In this document: in pieces, positions 1 through 9,300 of the stretch
Numbering within the stretch: the first letter of the stretch is position 1
Layout of the letters: every line of letters begins with the position of its first letter
Made by a program: the position numbers and the translations under genes
Notes under the pieces: generated by a model
The model's input: the letters and a program-made list of their open reading frames with translations, nothing else
The model's database searches: none
What the model was told of the DNA's origin: nothing
Assembly (NCBI GenBank): GCA_027081565.1
Contig: JALWKG010000092.1
Span: forward strand, 1 to 22,298
Source: Helicobacteraceae bacterium
GTDB taxonomy: Bacteria > Campylobacterota > Campylobacteria > Campylobacterales > Sulfurimonadaceae
Length of the DNA: 22,298 nucleotides
Direction: 5' to 3'

Positions 1-2
1 AT

Positions 3-755
3 ACAAAACGTCTTTTAGAGTCAGCTAAAATGACCTTGATCGACATCCCTTACACAGTAGAAGAACTTAACCAAGCGCAGATCGATCTTGTAAAGAAAAA
101 TGAGTTCGAAGGAGACAATGTTTACCTCCGTCCTTTTGCATTTTTAGGTTATGGCGTTATGGGTGTTTACCATAAAGATGCTCCAGTAGAGACTGTGTTG
201 GCAGCATGGGAGTGGGGCGCTTATTTGGGTGAAGAGGGACTTAGACGTGGTATTCGTCTGAAGATCTCTTCTATCAACCGTCCTTCTAACACTTCGAACA
301 TGGGTAAGGCAAAGGCTACGGCTAACTACCTTAACTCACAAATGGCAAAGTATGAAGCAATAGAGTGTGGTTATGATGAAGGCCTTTTACTTGACGATCA
401 AGGCTATGTTGCAGAAGCGACAGGTGCAGCCTTCTTTATGATCCGTGAGGGTGTTTTGATCACGCCACCAAGTGACAATTCACTTGAGTCTATTACTCAA
501 AAAATGGTTATAGAGTTAGCAAGTGACATGGGTATCGAAGTTGTTCGTCGCCGTATTACGCGCGAAGAGCTTTACATCGCTGATGAGGCTTTCCTTACGG
601 GAACAGCAGCAGAGGTAACACCGGTACGTGAGATCGATGGCCGTATCATAGGTGGCGGTTCACGTGGACCACTAACTGAAAAAATCCAATCAACATACTT
701 TGACATGGTCTTTGGCCGTATTGAGAAGTATGACCATTACTTGACATACGTATAG
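3..755 (+). CDS. ilvE: Branched-chain amino acid aminotransferase, 5'-truncated by window edge
   Basis: This PLP-dependent transaminase of fold type IV catalyses the last step of valine, leucine and isoleucine synthesis, using glutamate as amino donor, in the cytoplasm. The reading frame is already open at base 3, reading TKRLLESAKM before the first internal ATG at 30. That ATG is therefore unlikely to be the start, and roughly 50 N-terminal residues lie outside the window. Counting from the Met at 30, the Schiff-base lysine is probably K95 in AKATANYLNS. The family signatures GLLLDDQGYVAEATG and FLTGTAAEVTPV follow. The C-terminus looks complete. The SPFH gene follows after 35 nt on the same strand, so the two may be cotranscribed. 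Family assignment is firm; the choice of ilvE over a D-amino-acid aminotransferase rests on overall resemblance to known IlvE proteins. Confidence 0.93.
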   Translation, partial: TKRLLESAKMTLIDIPYTVEELNQAQIDLVKKNEFEGDNVYLRPFAFLGYGVMGVYHKDAPVETVLAAWEWGAYLGEEGLRRGIRLKISSINRPSNTSNMGKAKATANYLNSQMAKYEAIECGYDEGLLLDDQGYVAEATGAAFFMIREGVLITPPSDNSLESITQKMVIELASDMGIEVVRRRITREELYIADEAFLTGTAAEVTPVREIDGRIIGGGSRGPLTEKIQSTYFDMVFGRIEKYDHYLTYV

Positions 756-790
756 ACATGAAAAAAATCAACGAAAATAACGGAGTCTTA

Positions 791-1864
791 ATGGCATCAG
801 ATATGAACGACTACTTTAACAAGAAGAAAAATAGCGGCGGAAGCTCAAACAGTAACAATGGTTTTAATGTACCTAAACCACCAAAAATGGACTTCAATTT
901 TGGTGGTGGAAAAGCTGGGATCTTCTACTTTATTGGTGGTATTATCCTTCTGTTGATCCTTGCTAAACCTTTTGTTGTGATCACCGAGGGTGAGCGCGGT
1001 ATCTTGGCAACTAATGGTAAATATGAGGCACAAGCAATGCTTCCGGGTCTTCACTTTATCATGCCTTGGATTCAAAAAGTTTATATTGTAGATACAAAAG
1101 TACGTATTATTAACTATGCAAGTCGTATTGAGCGTAATGCAGGTGCGGGTGAAGGTATCGAGGTCAAACCAGCGATCACGGTTCTTGACAAACGTGGTCT
1201 TCCTGTTAGCATCGAGATTACGATTCAGTACCGTCTTAATGCAGAACATGCTGCTCAGACGATCTCTAACTGGGGATTTAGCTGGGAAGAGAAGATCATT
1301 AATCCTGTTGTTCGTGATGTTGTTCGTAATGTTATTGGTAACTATGAGGCAGAAGCACTTCCTACAGAGCGTAATGCTATTGCTACTGCTATTGAAGTAG
1401 GTATGCGTAAAAGTATTGCAAGTCTTAAAAATACACCTGCAGAGCTCCAGTCCGTACAGCTTCGCGAGATCGTGCTTCCAACAAAAGTTAAAGATCAGAT
1501 CGAGCGTGTGCAGTTGGCAAAACAGCAGGTTCAACAGGCAGAACAAGAGGTTCAAAAAGCGAAGCAAGAAGCACTAAAACGTGCAGCTCAGGCGCAAGGT
1601 CAAGCCAACGCGGTTAAGATTGCTGCTCAAGGTAAGGCGCAAGCCATTACCATCGAAGCAGATGCAAAAGCTAAGGCAAACAAGCTTATCTCTCAGTCGT
1701 TAACAACAAAACTTCTTCAGCTTGAGCAGATCCAAGTTCAAGGGAAGTTTAATGAAGCACTTCGTGTGAACAAAGATGCTAAGATCTTTTTAACACCTGG
1801 TGGGTCTACTCCTAATATTTGGGTAGATACTAAAAGTGCTAAAAATCAGGCTAGCATTCACTAA
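791..1864 (+). CDS. SPFH/band-7 (prohibitin-like, HflK-type) membrane protein
   Basis: Members of this family form large membrane-bound rings that scaffold microdomains or regulate membrane proteases such as FtsH. From the chosen start (357 aa) the protein has a polar, Asn/Gly/Ser/Lys-rich cytoplasmic N-terminus (1-40) and one membrane span (about 43-60). The SPFH domain follows, beginning around VVITEGERGI. Next comes an Ala/Gln/Lys/Glu-rich coiled coil (about 240-305), then a hydrophobic C-terminal stretch. The ATG at 791 is preferred because GGAG lies at 782-785 with good spacing. The in-frame ATG at 758 would add 11 residues but has no ribosome binding site. No protease partner is adjacent, so the target is unknown. 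Family confidence is high, function only general. Confidence 0.88.
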   Translation: MASDMNDYFNKKKNSGGSSNSNNGFNVPKPPKMDFNFGGGKAGIFYFIGGIILLLILAKPFVVITEGERGILATNGKYEAQAMLPGLHFIMPWIQKVYIVDTKVRIINYASRIERNAGAGEGIEVKPAITVLDKRGLPVSIEITIQYRLNAEHAAQTISNWGFSWEEKIINPVVRDVVRNVIGNYEAEALPTERNAIATAIEVGMRKSIASLKNTPAELQSVQLREIVLPTKVKDQIERVQLAKQQVQQAEQEVQKAKQEALKRAAQAQGQANAVKIAAQGKAQAITIEADAKAKANKLISQSLTTKLLQLEQIQVQGKFNEALRVNKDAKIFLTPGGSTPNIWVDTKSAKNQASIH

Positions 1865-1900
1865 CCTTCCTTTTAACCTTTTCTACTCTTGACGAAAGTC

Positions 1901-1970
1901 GTCACTCCGGACTCGATTCGGAGTCCACTCTTTTCGCTCTGTCATTCTGAACTTGATTCAGAATCTACTC
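1901..1970. repeat. Two tandem 30-nt hairpin units
   Basis: Unit 1 (1901-1930) and unit 2 (1941-1970) are diverged copies with a 40-nt period. Each folds into an 8-bp stem with a 5-nt loop: 1904-1911 with 1917-1924, and 1944-1951 with 1957-1964. Where the units differ inside the stem, both sides change together (C-G to T-A twice, G-T to A-T once). They follow the SPFH gene and resemble the TCATTC/GAAT inverted repeats scattered between genes in many bacterial genomes. There is no immediate T-run, so they are not classical terminators. Confidence 0.7.
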
Positions 1971-1990
1971 CTTTTGTTTTTTTCACTTTT

Positions 1991-2270
1991 CAATTCTTTG
2001 ATATATAAAACTTTAATTTGCTACTCTTTCTTTTTTTGACTCAGCAAAAATAGAAACAAAAAAACTGCCTCTAGCGGGCTTCAGGGTCGATAGCTATCAA
2101 CTACCCTCACTCCATTTCTACCTAAAAATGCCAAACTCGACTACGTCTCAGACAGTGTCATTTTCTTTACGGTAGAAATAAAACTCCGTTCAGCCTTGCA
2201 GATGCTAGAGAAAAGAGCAAGTGGTGACGCATTGATTAATCTGAAAGCTACTCACTTTCATCCCAATTCA
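1991..2270 (+). repeat. Dispersed intergenic repeat, copy 1 (structured)
   Basis: This segment aligns over about 280 bp with 12498-12782, in the same orientation. Two blocks are identical in both copies: 26 nt at 2060-2085 and 39 nt at 2174-2212. The copy carries possible helices: a closing helix 2069-2075 with 2204-2210; a near-palindrome at 2086-2101; a 9-bp helix 2114-2122 with 2171-2179; and a small hairpin 2243-2247 with 2255-2259. Several survive in copy 2 with compensatory changes. All frames are interrupted, so it is not a gene. It sits between convergent genes (SPFH protein and SurA-like protein). What it does is unknown. Confidence 0.8.
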
Positions 2271-2566
2271 AACAAACTCGTAATAATAACAACCGGAGCC
2301 GTAGCAATATAAAGAACGAAAATCTAACTGCTTTAGATAATGAGCTTATTCCTCTCAACAACAGCGTCTCTCTTCTTTTCTCGAAAATTACTTCTCTGAC
2401 GCGACAGAGAAGAAAAGTTCGGTTCGCCACAATTTGAACTACAAAGGTAGTCACTAAAGAAGAAAAAGTCAGTTATGAAATCAAAAAAGTTAGCAGGTAT
2501 ATAGCAGGCGGATACGTCTTAGTTGAAGTACAACATAGAGTACTCAATAGTCAAAGGCCAGCATGT
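2271..2566. other. Gene-free remainder of intergenic region, with an 8-bp hairpin
   Basis: No convincing gene is seen. The minus-strand frame at 2248-2454 overlaps the repeat and has low-complexity Leu/Arg/Phe composition unlike a real protein. One clear structure is a perfect 8-bp hairpin, 2391-2398 with 2405-2412, with loop ACGCGA. It could act as a terminator-like or processing structure for either convergent transcript, but no long T-run supports that. Confidence 0.4.
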
Positions 2567-3406
2567 CTAATTCTGAGGAAGACGAATCACCTTAATATCA
2601 GCATTTAACCGCTGACGATCAAAATAGTCTTTCAAAATCGTCTCTCTTTTTTGCCCCATCAAAGCATTAGAGATCTGAGGACGAATGGCTGCAAGGTCTG
2701 GTGTTCCAGAAGCGCCCTTCTCTTTGATGTAGAAACTCATAAAGCCACCATCTGGAGCGGGAAGCACTTGCGTAAAGTTGTTAACAGGAGTGTTTTCTAA
2801 AAGCTCTTGTAGACGTGGGTTCATCTTTCCTGATTCAAAGGTACGCTCTTCGCTGGTGACCTCTGGTGAGTAGAACATAGGGTTGTCTACTTTTTCTTGT
2901 AAGCGGTTAGAATCTGCTGATTGGTAGATGAGTACAGTATATGAAGAGGATTTTAAAAACTCCTGTTTATGCAGTTCGTAGTACTCCTGGATCTCTTCGT
3001 CATTAGGCTGCTCAAGATGAGAAAAAGCGATGGCATTGTAGAGCTTTTGGTTAAGGATCTTCTCTTTTATCTTCTCTTTGAGTGCTTTTTCACTCAGGCC
3101 TTGAGAACTTTGAATGGCCTGATAAAGCTGTATGACACTCATCTTGTTCTGTTCCGCCATACGTTGAATGTCTTCAAAGACCTCTTGTTTGCTGGCAGTG
3201 ATATGGCGCTCTTTGATCTCAATTGCTTCAAGTTTTTGGCGCTCCAGCATTTCGATGGCCTGCTCTTGAGGGATATTGTTTTCTTTCATAGTCGTGGTGA
3301 TGTCGTAAAGAGAGATGATCTGGTCTTTAACCACAATAGCAACCCCGTCAATAGTCTCTGCATAAAGTGTGATCATAAAAAGTAAAGGGAGTATAAATAG
3401 TTTCAA
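2567..3406 (-). CDS. SurA/PpiC-like periplasmic chaperone
   Basis: The product is probably a periplasmic peptidyl-prolyl isomerase or chaperone that helps outer-membrane proteins fold. It has 279 residues. The N-terminal hydrophobic segment MKLFILPLLFMITLYA is a signal peptide, likely cleaved before ETIDG. The sequence from there, DGVAIVVKDQIISLYDI, is typical of the SurA N-terminal domain. A helical chaperone region follows to about 150, then a degenerate rotamase-like region. There, FESGKMNPRLQELLENTPVNNFTQVLP-type sequence keeps the parvulin-like pattern without obvious catalytic certainty. The start codon is TTG; the internal ATG at Met11 would destroy the signal peptide. Divergent from gltX. 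Similar single-domain SurA/PEB4-like proteins are common in Campylobacterota. Confidence 0.8.
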   Translation of the reverse strand: MKLFILPLLFMITLYAETIDGVAIVVKDQIISLYDITTTMKENNIPQEQAIEMLERQKLEAIEIKERHITASKQEVFEDIQRMAEQNKMSVIQLYQAIQSSQGLSEKALKEKIKEKILNQKLYNAIAFSHLEQPNDEEIQEYYELHKQEFLKSSSYTVLIYQSADSNRLQEKVDNPMFYSPEVTSEERTFESGKMNPRLQELLENTPVNNFTQVLPAPDGGFMSFYIKEKGASGTPDLAAIRPQISNALMGQKRETILKDYFDRQRLNADIKVIRLPQN

Positions 3407-3440
3407 AAAAAGCTCGCTTAAAATGTTAATAATTAGCGGT

Positions 3441-3446
3441 ATTTTA
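3441..3446 (-). promoter_or_regulatory. Candidate -10 box for the SurA-like gene
   Basis: Read on the minus strand this is TAAAAT, about 35 nt upstream of the TTG start at 3406. No good -35 box is seen, which is common in Campylobacterota promoters. Weak evidence by itself. Confidence 0.35.
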
Positions 3447-3551
3447 CCTACTTAAATCTAACAGAAAGCTCTAAAGTCCAAGAAGTAAAGTAATGTATAT
3501 ATACTATAAAATATGAACACTATCAAAAAGTCTACTTATAAAGCGCTTTTT

Positions 3552-3560
3552 TGCTAAAAT
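3552..3560 (+). promoter_or_regulatory. Candidate extended -10 promoter for gltX
   Basis: TGCTAAAAT has the extended -10 form (TGN followed by TAAAAT) and lies about 50 nt before the gltX ATG. It is preceded by a T-rich stretch instead of a clear -35 box. Transcription would start near 3567. Confidence 0.5.
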
Positions 3561-3609
3561 TCCATCATAATTTTAGAGAAACGGTAACAACGTTTCAAAA
3601 GGGTAGATC

Positions 3610-4998
3610 ATGGTTGTCACACGTTTCGCACCAAGTCCGACAGGTTATCTCCATATTGGAGGGCTTAGAACAGCACTGCTTTCGTATTTGTGGGCCCGTC
3701 GTAATGGCGGTAAGTTTGTGTTGCGCATTGAAGATACAGATAAAAGCCGTAATTCTGAGGCTGCTGCTGAGGCGATTGTTAAAGCTTTTAAGTGGGTAGG
3801 ACTAGAACATGATGGCGACATCGTCTACCAATCTCAAAGAGACGAGATCTACGCTAAGTATATAAAGCAACTTCTTGATGAAGGTAAGGCTTATAAGTGT
3901 TACATGAGTAAAGATGAGCTAACGGAACTTCGTGAGACACAGATGGCAAATAAAGAGCGTACCCGTTACGATGGCCGTTACCGTGACTTTGAGGGGACAC
4001 CTCCTGAAGGTTTAGAGCCTGTAATTCGTATCAAGGCACCTATGACAGGTGAGATCGTGATAGATGATGGGATTAAGGGTCGTGTGATTTTTCAGGCAGA
4101 AGATATCTTAGACGACTTTATTATTGCACGGGGTGATGGCTCTCCAACCTATAACTTTGTCGTAGCGATCGATGATGCACTGATGGGTATTAACGAAGTG
4201 ATCCGTGGAGATGACCATCTCTCTAACACGCCGAAGCAGATGGTTGTCTATGAGGCTTTAGGTTTTGAGTTACCTAAGTTTTATCATGTGCCGATGATCC
4301 ATAATGCAAGTGGTAAAAAACTTTCAAAACGTGATGGTGCAACAGATGTTATGGCGTATAAAGAGATGGGTTACCTGCCAGAGGCACTGCTAAACTTCTT
4401 AGTTCGTCTGGGTTGGAGTAATGGCGATCAAGAGATCTTCAGTATGGATGAGATGATAGAACTGTTTGATCCATCGAACATCAATAAGTCTGCCTCTATT
4501 TACAATGTAGACAAGCTTGACTGGTTAAATGGACACTACATCAAAAACAGTAGCAATGAGAAACTTGCAGCACTTTTAAAAGAGTATGGTGTTGATGTTG
4601 AAGGTCATGATAAAAAAGAGTTTTTGTTGGATGCATTGAAAGAACGTGCTAAAAACATGAAAGAGTTGGCAGAGATGGTTCCAGCTATTTTGAACGCACC
4701 TGAATCATATGATGAAAAAGCAGTTAAAAAAGCTTTTAAAGGTGATGCGAAAGAAGTACTAAAGGCATTTGTTTCAAAGTTAGAAAGTACAACAGAGCTA
4801 CATCTTCCATCAGACTTTCATGCAGCAATGGAAGCTTTAGTCGCTGAGATGGAGATTGGTTTTGGGAAGATAGGTATGCCACTGCGCGTAGCACTTTTAG
4901 GTGCTATGGGTGGACCAGGTATGGACAGCGTTATGGCTGTTTTAGGAAAAGACGAGACGATCAAGCGCATTAACCGTGCGGTTGAAGCATTAAGTTAA
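3610..4998 (+). CDS. gltX: Glutamyl-tRNA synthetase
   Basis: Class I aminoacyl-tRNA synthetase that charges tRNA with glutamate in the cytoplasm. The 462-aa length is usual for the family. The N-terminal signature APSPTGYLHIGGLRTA includes the HIGH-equivalent motif (H15-G18, here HIGG). KLSKR, the KMSKS-equivalent loop, lies at 237-241. The anticodon-binding helical domain occupies the C-terminal third. Many Campylobacterota carry two GltX proteins, one of which charges tRNA-Gln for later amidation. The sequence alone does not tell me which this is. AAAAGGG at 3597-3603 serves as the ribosome binding site. The malic enzyme gene follows after 28 nt. Confidence 0.96.
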   Translation: MVVTRFAPSPTGYLHIGGLRTALLSYLWARRNGGKFVLRIEDTDKSRNSEAAAEAIVKAFKWVGLEHDGDIVYQSQRDEIYAKYIKQLLDEGKAYKCYMSKDELTELRETQMANKERTRYDGRYRDFEGTPPEGLEPVIRIKAPMTGEIVIDDGIKGRVIFQAEDILDDFIIARGDGSPTYNFVVAIDDALMGINEVIRGDDHLSNTPKQMVVYEALGFELPKFYHVPMIHNASGKKLSKRDGATDVMAYKEMGYLPEALLNFLVRLGWSNGDQEIFSMDEMIELFDPSNINKSASIYNVDKLDWLNGHYIKNSSNEKLAALLKEYGVDVEGHDKKEFLLDALKERAKNMKELAEMVPAILNAPESYDEKAVKKAFKGDAKEVLKAFVSKLESTTELHLPSDFHAAMEALVAEMEIGFGKIGMPLRVALLGAMGGPGMDSVMAVLGKDETIKRINRAVEALS

Positions 4999-5026
4999 CA
5001 GACACAAATTATATAAAGGATTATCC

Positions 5027-6328
5027 ATGAACAAAGAGACATTCAAAGAAGACTCACTCGAGTACCATAGATCAAAAGGCGAGTTTGATACTGCCGGAAA
5101 GACAGGTACACTGCTTACCAAACCGTGTGACACGGTAGACAAACTTTCTATGGCATATTCACCGGGTGTTGCCTTTCCATGTTTGGAGATCCAGGACGAT
5201 GTTGAAAAAGCTTATGAGTACACCAACAAAGGGAACCTTGTTGCTGTTATCAGTGATGGTACTGCTGTACTTGGACTTGGAGACATAGGCCATATCGCTG
5301 GAAAACCCGTTATGGAAGGTAAAGGTGTACTTTTCAAGTCATTTGCAAATGTTGATGCGGTAGACATCGAACTTAACACTAAAGATACCGAAGAGATCAT
5401 CAAGGTCGTTGCTGCTATTGCTGACAGTTTTGGTGGCATCAACCTCGAAGATATCAAAGCGCCAAAATGTTTTGAGATCGAAGAGCGTCTTAAAGAGATC
5501 TGTGACGTTCCCGTCTTTCATGATGACCAGCATGGAACAGCCGTGATCACAACTGCAGGTCTGATGAACGTTATGGAGATGAGTGGCAAGACGGTCGAAG
5601 ATGTCAAGATCGTTATTATTGGTGCCGGTGCAGCGGCTATCGCCTGTGGCAATATGTATAAAAAGTTTGGAGTGAAAAATATTATTATGCTTGACTCCAA
5701 AGGCGTCGTGCACAATGAGCGTACTGACTTGAACAAATACAAGCAGGCCTTTGCATTACAGACACCTCACCGTACACTTGATGATGCTATTGAAGGTGCC
5801 GACATGGTACTGGGATTAAGTGGTCCTAACCTGATCACAGGTGATATGGTCAAAAAGATGTCGGATAAACATCCTATTATCTTTGCCTGTGCCAATCCGA
5901 ATCCGGAGATCATGCCAGACGTTGCCAAAGCGGCAAGAGAAGACATTATCATCGGTACGGGGCGTAGCGATTTTCCAAATCAGGTCAACAATGTATTAGG
6001 TTTCCCTCAGATCTTCCGTGGTGCTTTAGATGTTAGAGCTAGCAAGATCACGGAAAACATGAAAATGGCAGCAGCTAAAGCCCTTGCCTCACTAGCGAAA
6101 GAGCCTGTTCCAGAGCATGTTAAAAAAGCCCAAGGCCGTGAAAATATGGAGTTTGGTCCAGAATATATCATTCCATCACCGTTTGACCGTCGTGTACTTG
6201 TTTATGTAGCATCTGCTGTTGCTCAGGCGGCAGTAGAAGATGGTGTAGCCCGTGTTAAAGAGTTTGATCTTGATACTTATAGAACTAAGCTTGAGCGTCT
6301 TGCTGATCACTTGGACGGTAAGATCTAG
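5027..6328 (+). CDS. Malic enzyme (NAD(P)-dependent, short form)
   Basis: The enzyme oxidatively decarboxylates malate to pyruvate with reduction of NAD(P)+, linking the TCA cycle to pyruvate and NADPH supply. At 433 aa it matches the short prokaryotic form and lacks the phosphotransacetylase domain of MaeB. Visible features are the substrate-site stretch SMAYSPGVAFPC (41-52), the metal ligands E141-D142 and the DDQHGTA loop (166-172). The dinucleotide-binding GAGAAAIA (199-206) and FPNQVNNVLGFPQIFRGALD follow. The cofactor choice (NAD or NADP) cannot be read reliably. AAGGAT precedes the ATG. It is the last gene of a gltX-malic enzyme unit and is followed by a strong terminator. Confidence 0.93.
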   Translation: MNKETFKEDSLEYHRSKGEFDTAGKTGTLLTKPCDTVDKLSMAYSPGVAFPCLEIQDDVEKAYEYTNKGNLVAVISDGTAVLGLGDIGHIAGKPVMEGKGVLFKSFANVDAVDIELNTKDTEEIIKVVAAIADSFGGINLEDIKAPKCFEIEERLKEICDVPVFHDDQHGTAVITTAGLMNVMEMSGKTVEDVKIVIIGAGAAAIACGNMYKKFGVKNIIMLDSKGVVHNERTDLNKYKQAFALQTPHRTLDDAIEGADMVLGLSGPNLITGDMVKKMSDKHPIIFACANPNPEIMPDVAKAAREDIIIGTGRSDFPNQVNNVLGFPQIFRGALDVRASKITENMKMAAAKALASLAKEPVPEHVKKAQGRENMEFGPEYIIPSPFDRRVLVYVASAVAQAAVEDGVARVKEFDLDTYRTKLERLADHLDGKI

Positions 6329-6349
6329 GCATTACAACTATCTAACTTC

Positions 6350-6378
6350 ATGGACACTTTTGGTGTCCATATTTTTTT
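6350..6378 (+). terminator. Rho-independent terminator after the malic enzyme gene
   Basis: A perfect 8-bp stem, ATGGACAC (6350-6357) with GTGTCCAT (6363-6370), has a 5-nt loop and is followed by a run of seven T at 6372-6378. The T-run lies only on the plus-strand side, so it ends plus-strand transcription. The convergent glutamate dehydrogenase gene stops a few bases beyond. Confidence 0.9.
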
Positions 6379-6386
6379 GACTTCTC

Positions 6387-9300
6387 CTACAGTGCCATCA
6401 TCATCAATCTATTAATAGTTTTTATTACTACTTTCATCTCTTTATGCTCTTCAGCTAGAAGGTGATTGATCTGTTCTATTGTCTTATCGTAGTGGGTATC
6501 ATGGTTTTCAAGATAGTTTGCGAAAGCATCTTCAGGTGATTCATTGGTACGTTGAAAACTAAGTACTTTTTTAGTGATATTTACCACAATAAACTCAATG
6601 AAGTAGAGCATCTGTCCTTTGAGGTCCTTGTCTAGATCTGCGTGAAGTTTTAATTCATCCAGGATCTGAAGTAGACTCATGATCTTAGTCTCTCTGAAAA
6701 TAAGATAAAAGAGTGTTGCTACATTTTCAAACTGGTTATCCGTGTGCTCTTTGACAATGATTACGGCAACTGCAAAGCGGAGATAGTCTATGGAAGCAAA
6801 AAAGTGGTTGAACTCTCTGTTGTCTTTTAAGTAAAGCTTCTCTTTTTTAGGAGTCTCTATGGTATCAAGCAGTATAAACAGACGCTCTTTATAGTCGAGT
6901 ATATGGGCAGAGTTAATCTGTTCGGTGTCTAAATAGTTAAGCATCCATTTTGTGGAGAAGGTGAGGCTTCTTTCTAGTGTGCTAAGAAGTTTGTATTGGG
7001 TAGCGAGTTCCATAATGTAGTCTTGTCTAAAGATCTCAAAACGGATGTCATTGGCGCCAAAGAGTTGGTTACTGATGAGATAGGCACGGATCTTGTCCAA
7101 AAACTTTTTGTTTCCAAGACGCTGGTAGTCATGTATGAAGCTGGCACCCTGAAGATTGACAAGCGTATCCGCAATAGCTGTGGCAATGATCTGTCGCTTA
7201 AGTGGGTGGAGGTTAATTTCATTTTCATAGACGGTGACAAAAGATTTTGGGAAGTACTTGTAAAGGAAGTCAACCGCGTAACTCTCATCAATAAGGGTAC
7301 TTTCTAAAAGTAGTTTAGTGATAAAGATCTTAGAATATGAGAGTAGAGAAGAGAGGATTGGTCTGACAATACATCCCTCTTTAGTTAGAACACTTTTCAT
7401 GTTCTCTGCTTTAGGAATGAAAAAGTCACGGCGATTAAAGGCTTGAACATTTTCACTCAAGATATCTATAGTCTGGTTAAAGTCATCAGGATAGAGTCGG
7501 CTTAGTCGCTCATCACGAGAGAGTGCAAGTGCTTGTCTGTAGTTACTCCACAAGACCATGTTGACCACTTGTTGTGTGAGTGATTTCAGAGTGTTAGTAC
7601 GCTCTTCTTCCGTGATGAGGGCTTTCTCTTTGAGAATATTGAGTAAGATCTTAAGGTTGACTTCATGGTCTGAAGTGTCTACACCTGCTGCATTATCGAT
7701 ACCATCGATGTTGATACGACCCCCTGAAATAGCATACTCAATACGTGCTTTTTGGGTAAAGCCAAGGTTACCACCTTCAGAGACAATAGCACAGCGAAGT
7801 TCTGTTGCATCAATACGAACCGCCTCATTTTGTTTGTCTCCAAGGTCAAGATTACTCTCTTCAGAGTGTTTAACATAAGTACCCACACCTCCATTGAAAA
7901 GAAGGTCGACCTTCATTGTGAGAAGATGACGGGCCAAGGTCTCACCACTCATACTTTCTACTTGGGTATGGAACATCTTTTGCATCTCAGGTGAAAGTGC
8001 TATCGCCTTGTCGCTACGTAAAAACACCCCACCCCCTTTAGAGATAAGAGAACGATTATAGGCACTCCAAGAGCCATCTTTTGCTATAAAAAGACGTTGA
8101 CGTTCCTCGAATGAAGTTGCCGGGATAGGGTCTGGATCGATGAAGATCTCTTTATGGGAAATAGCACCCAAAAGTTTAAAGTACTTGGACTCCAAAAGCC
8201 CATTACCAAAGACATCACCATTCATAGACCCAATACCTACTACGGTTGTGCTCTCTTCTCTAAAGTTAATGCCTTTTTCTAAGAAAAAACGTTCTGTGGA
8301 CTTGAGCGATCCTTTGGCTGTGATACCAAGCTCTTTGTGACCAAAACCGTTAGAACCACCACTCGCAAATGCATCACCAAGCCAGAAGTTTCGCTCTATG
8401 GCGATGGCATTGGCTACATCACTCATAGCAGCTGTTCCCTTGTCTGCAGCAACTACAAAATAGGCATCTTCATCGTCATAGGCGACGATGTTAGGGTCTC
8501 TGACTACTTTACCCTCTACTCGGTTGTCAACCAAGTCAAGGAGGTTATGGATAAAGTTTGAGTAGACCTCTTTGAAAAAGGCTTTAGATATCTCTTTTTT
8601 ATCGCGGTGGATGACAAAACCACCCTTAGCACCATCAGGGATGATAATGGCATTTTTACCCTCTTGGGTGATCATTAATGATTTGATCTCTGTCCTGAAA
8701 TCCTCATGTCTATCACTCCATCTTAAGCCACCGCGAGATACGTTTGACATACGAAGATGGACACCAGAAAAGTCTTTATGAAAGACAAAGGTCTCGATTT
8801 GTGGCTGTAGACCCTTGAGGTTAACAGAGAAGGTCTTTGTATCGATCTTAAAGGCGATAGCCTCTTGGTTTGAAAAGTAGTTAGTACGTAACATTGACTG
8901 AAGCAGTGCAAAAGTGAGTTTTAAGATTTTATCATCGGTAATATTAGGAACACTTTTAATATGGGCCTCGATTACCTCTTCTATCTCTTTAAGCTTTTTG
9001 TTACGAGAAGGTACCTCTAATTGAAACTTGGTAGTAAAATAATGTAAAAAGAGCTTAGACATCTCAGATTGTGTTGTAAATGTCTTTATAAAGCTTCCCA
9101 AGTTAATAGAGAGTACGGCTTGGTTCATGTACTCTATCATCGCTTTAAGTAGTGAGAGTTGGCGTAGGTTGATATTCTGCTCACATACCAGTGAAGAGAG
9201 TGTGGAGACCTTGAATGCATCCGCAACCAAAGCCTTGGCGATCACATGTTCAATGTTCTCTTTAGCTTGGGTGATCTTATCGATCTTCTCTAAGTCGAGA

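Noticed and set aside
845..1567. Long minus-strand frame antisense to the SPFH gene
   Set aside because: The plus-strand protein is a clear family member; the antisense frame is Cys/Asn/Phe-rich and meaningless.
2248..2454. 68-residue minus-strand frame in the gene-free region
   Set aside because: It overlaps the dispersed repeat, has low-complexity Leu/Arg/Phe composition, no ribosome binding site and no recognisable domain.
2412..2595. Open stretch of nearly 60 codons on the plus strand before the SurA-like gene's 3' end
   Set aside because: No start codon in frame and it runs into the antisense of a real gene; at most a gene remnant.
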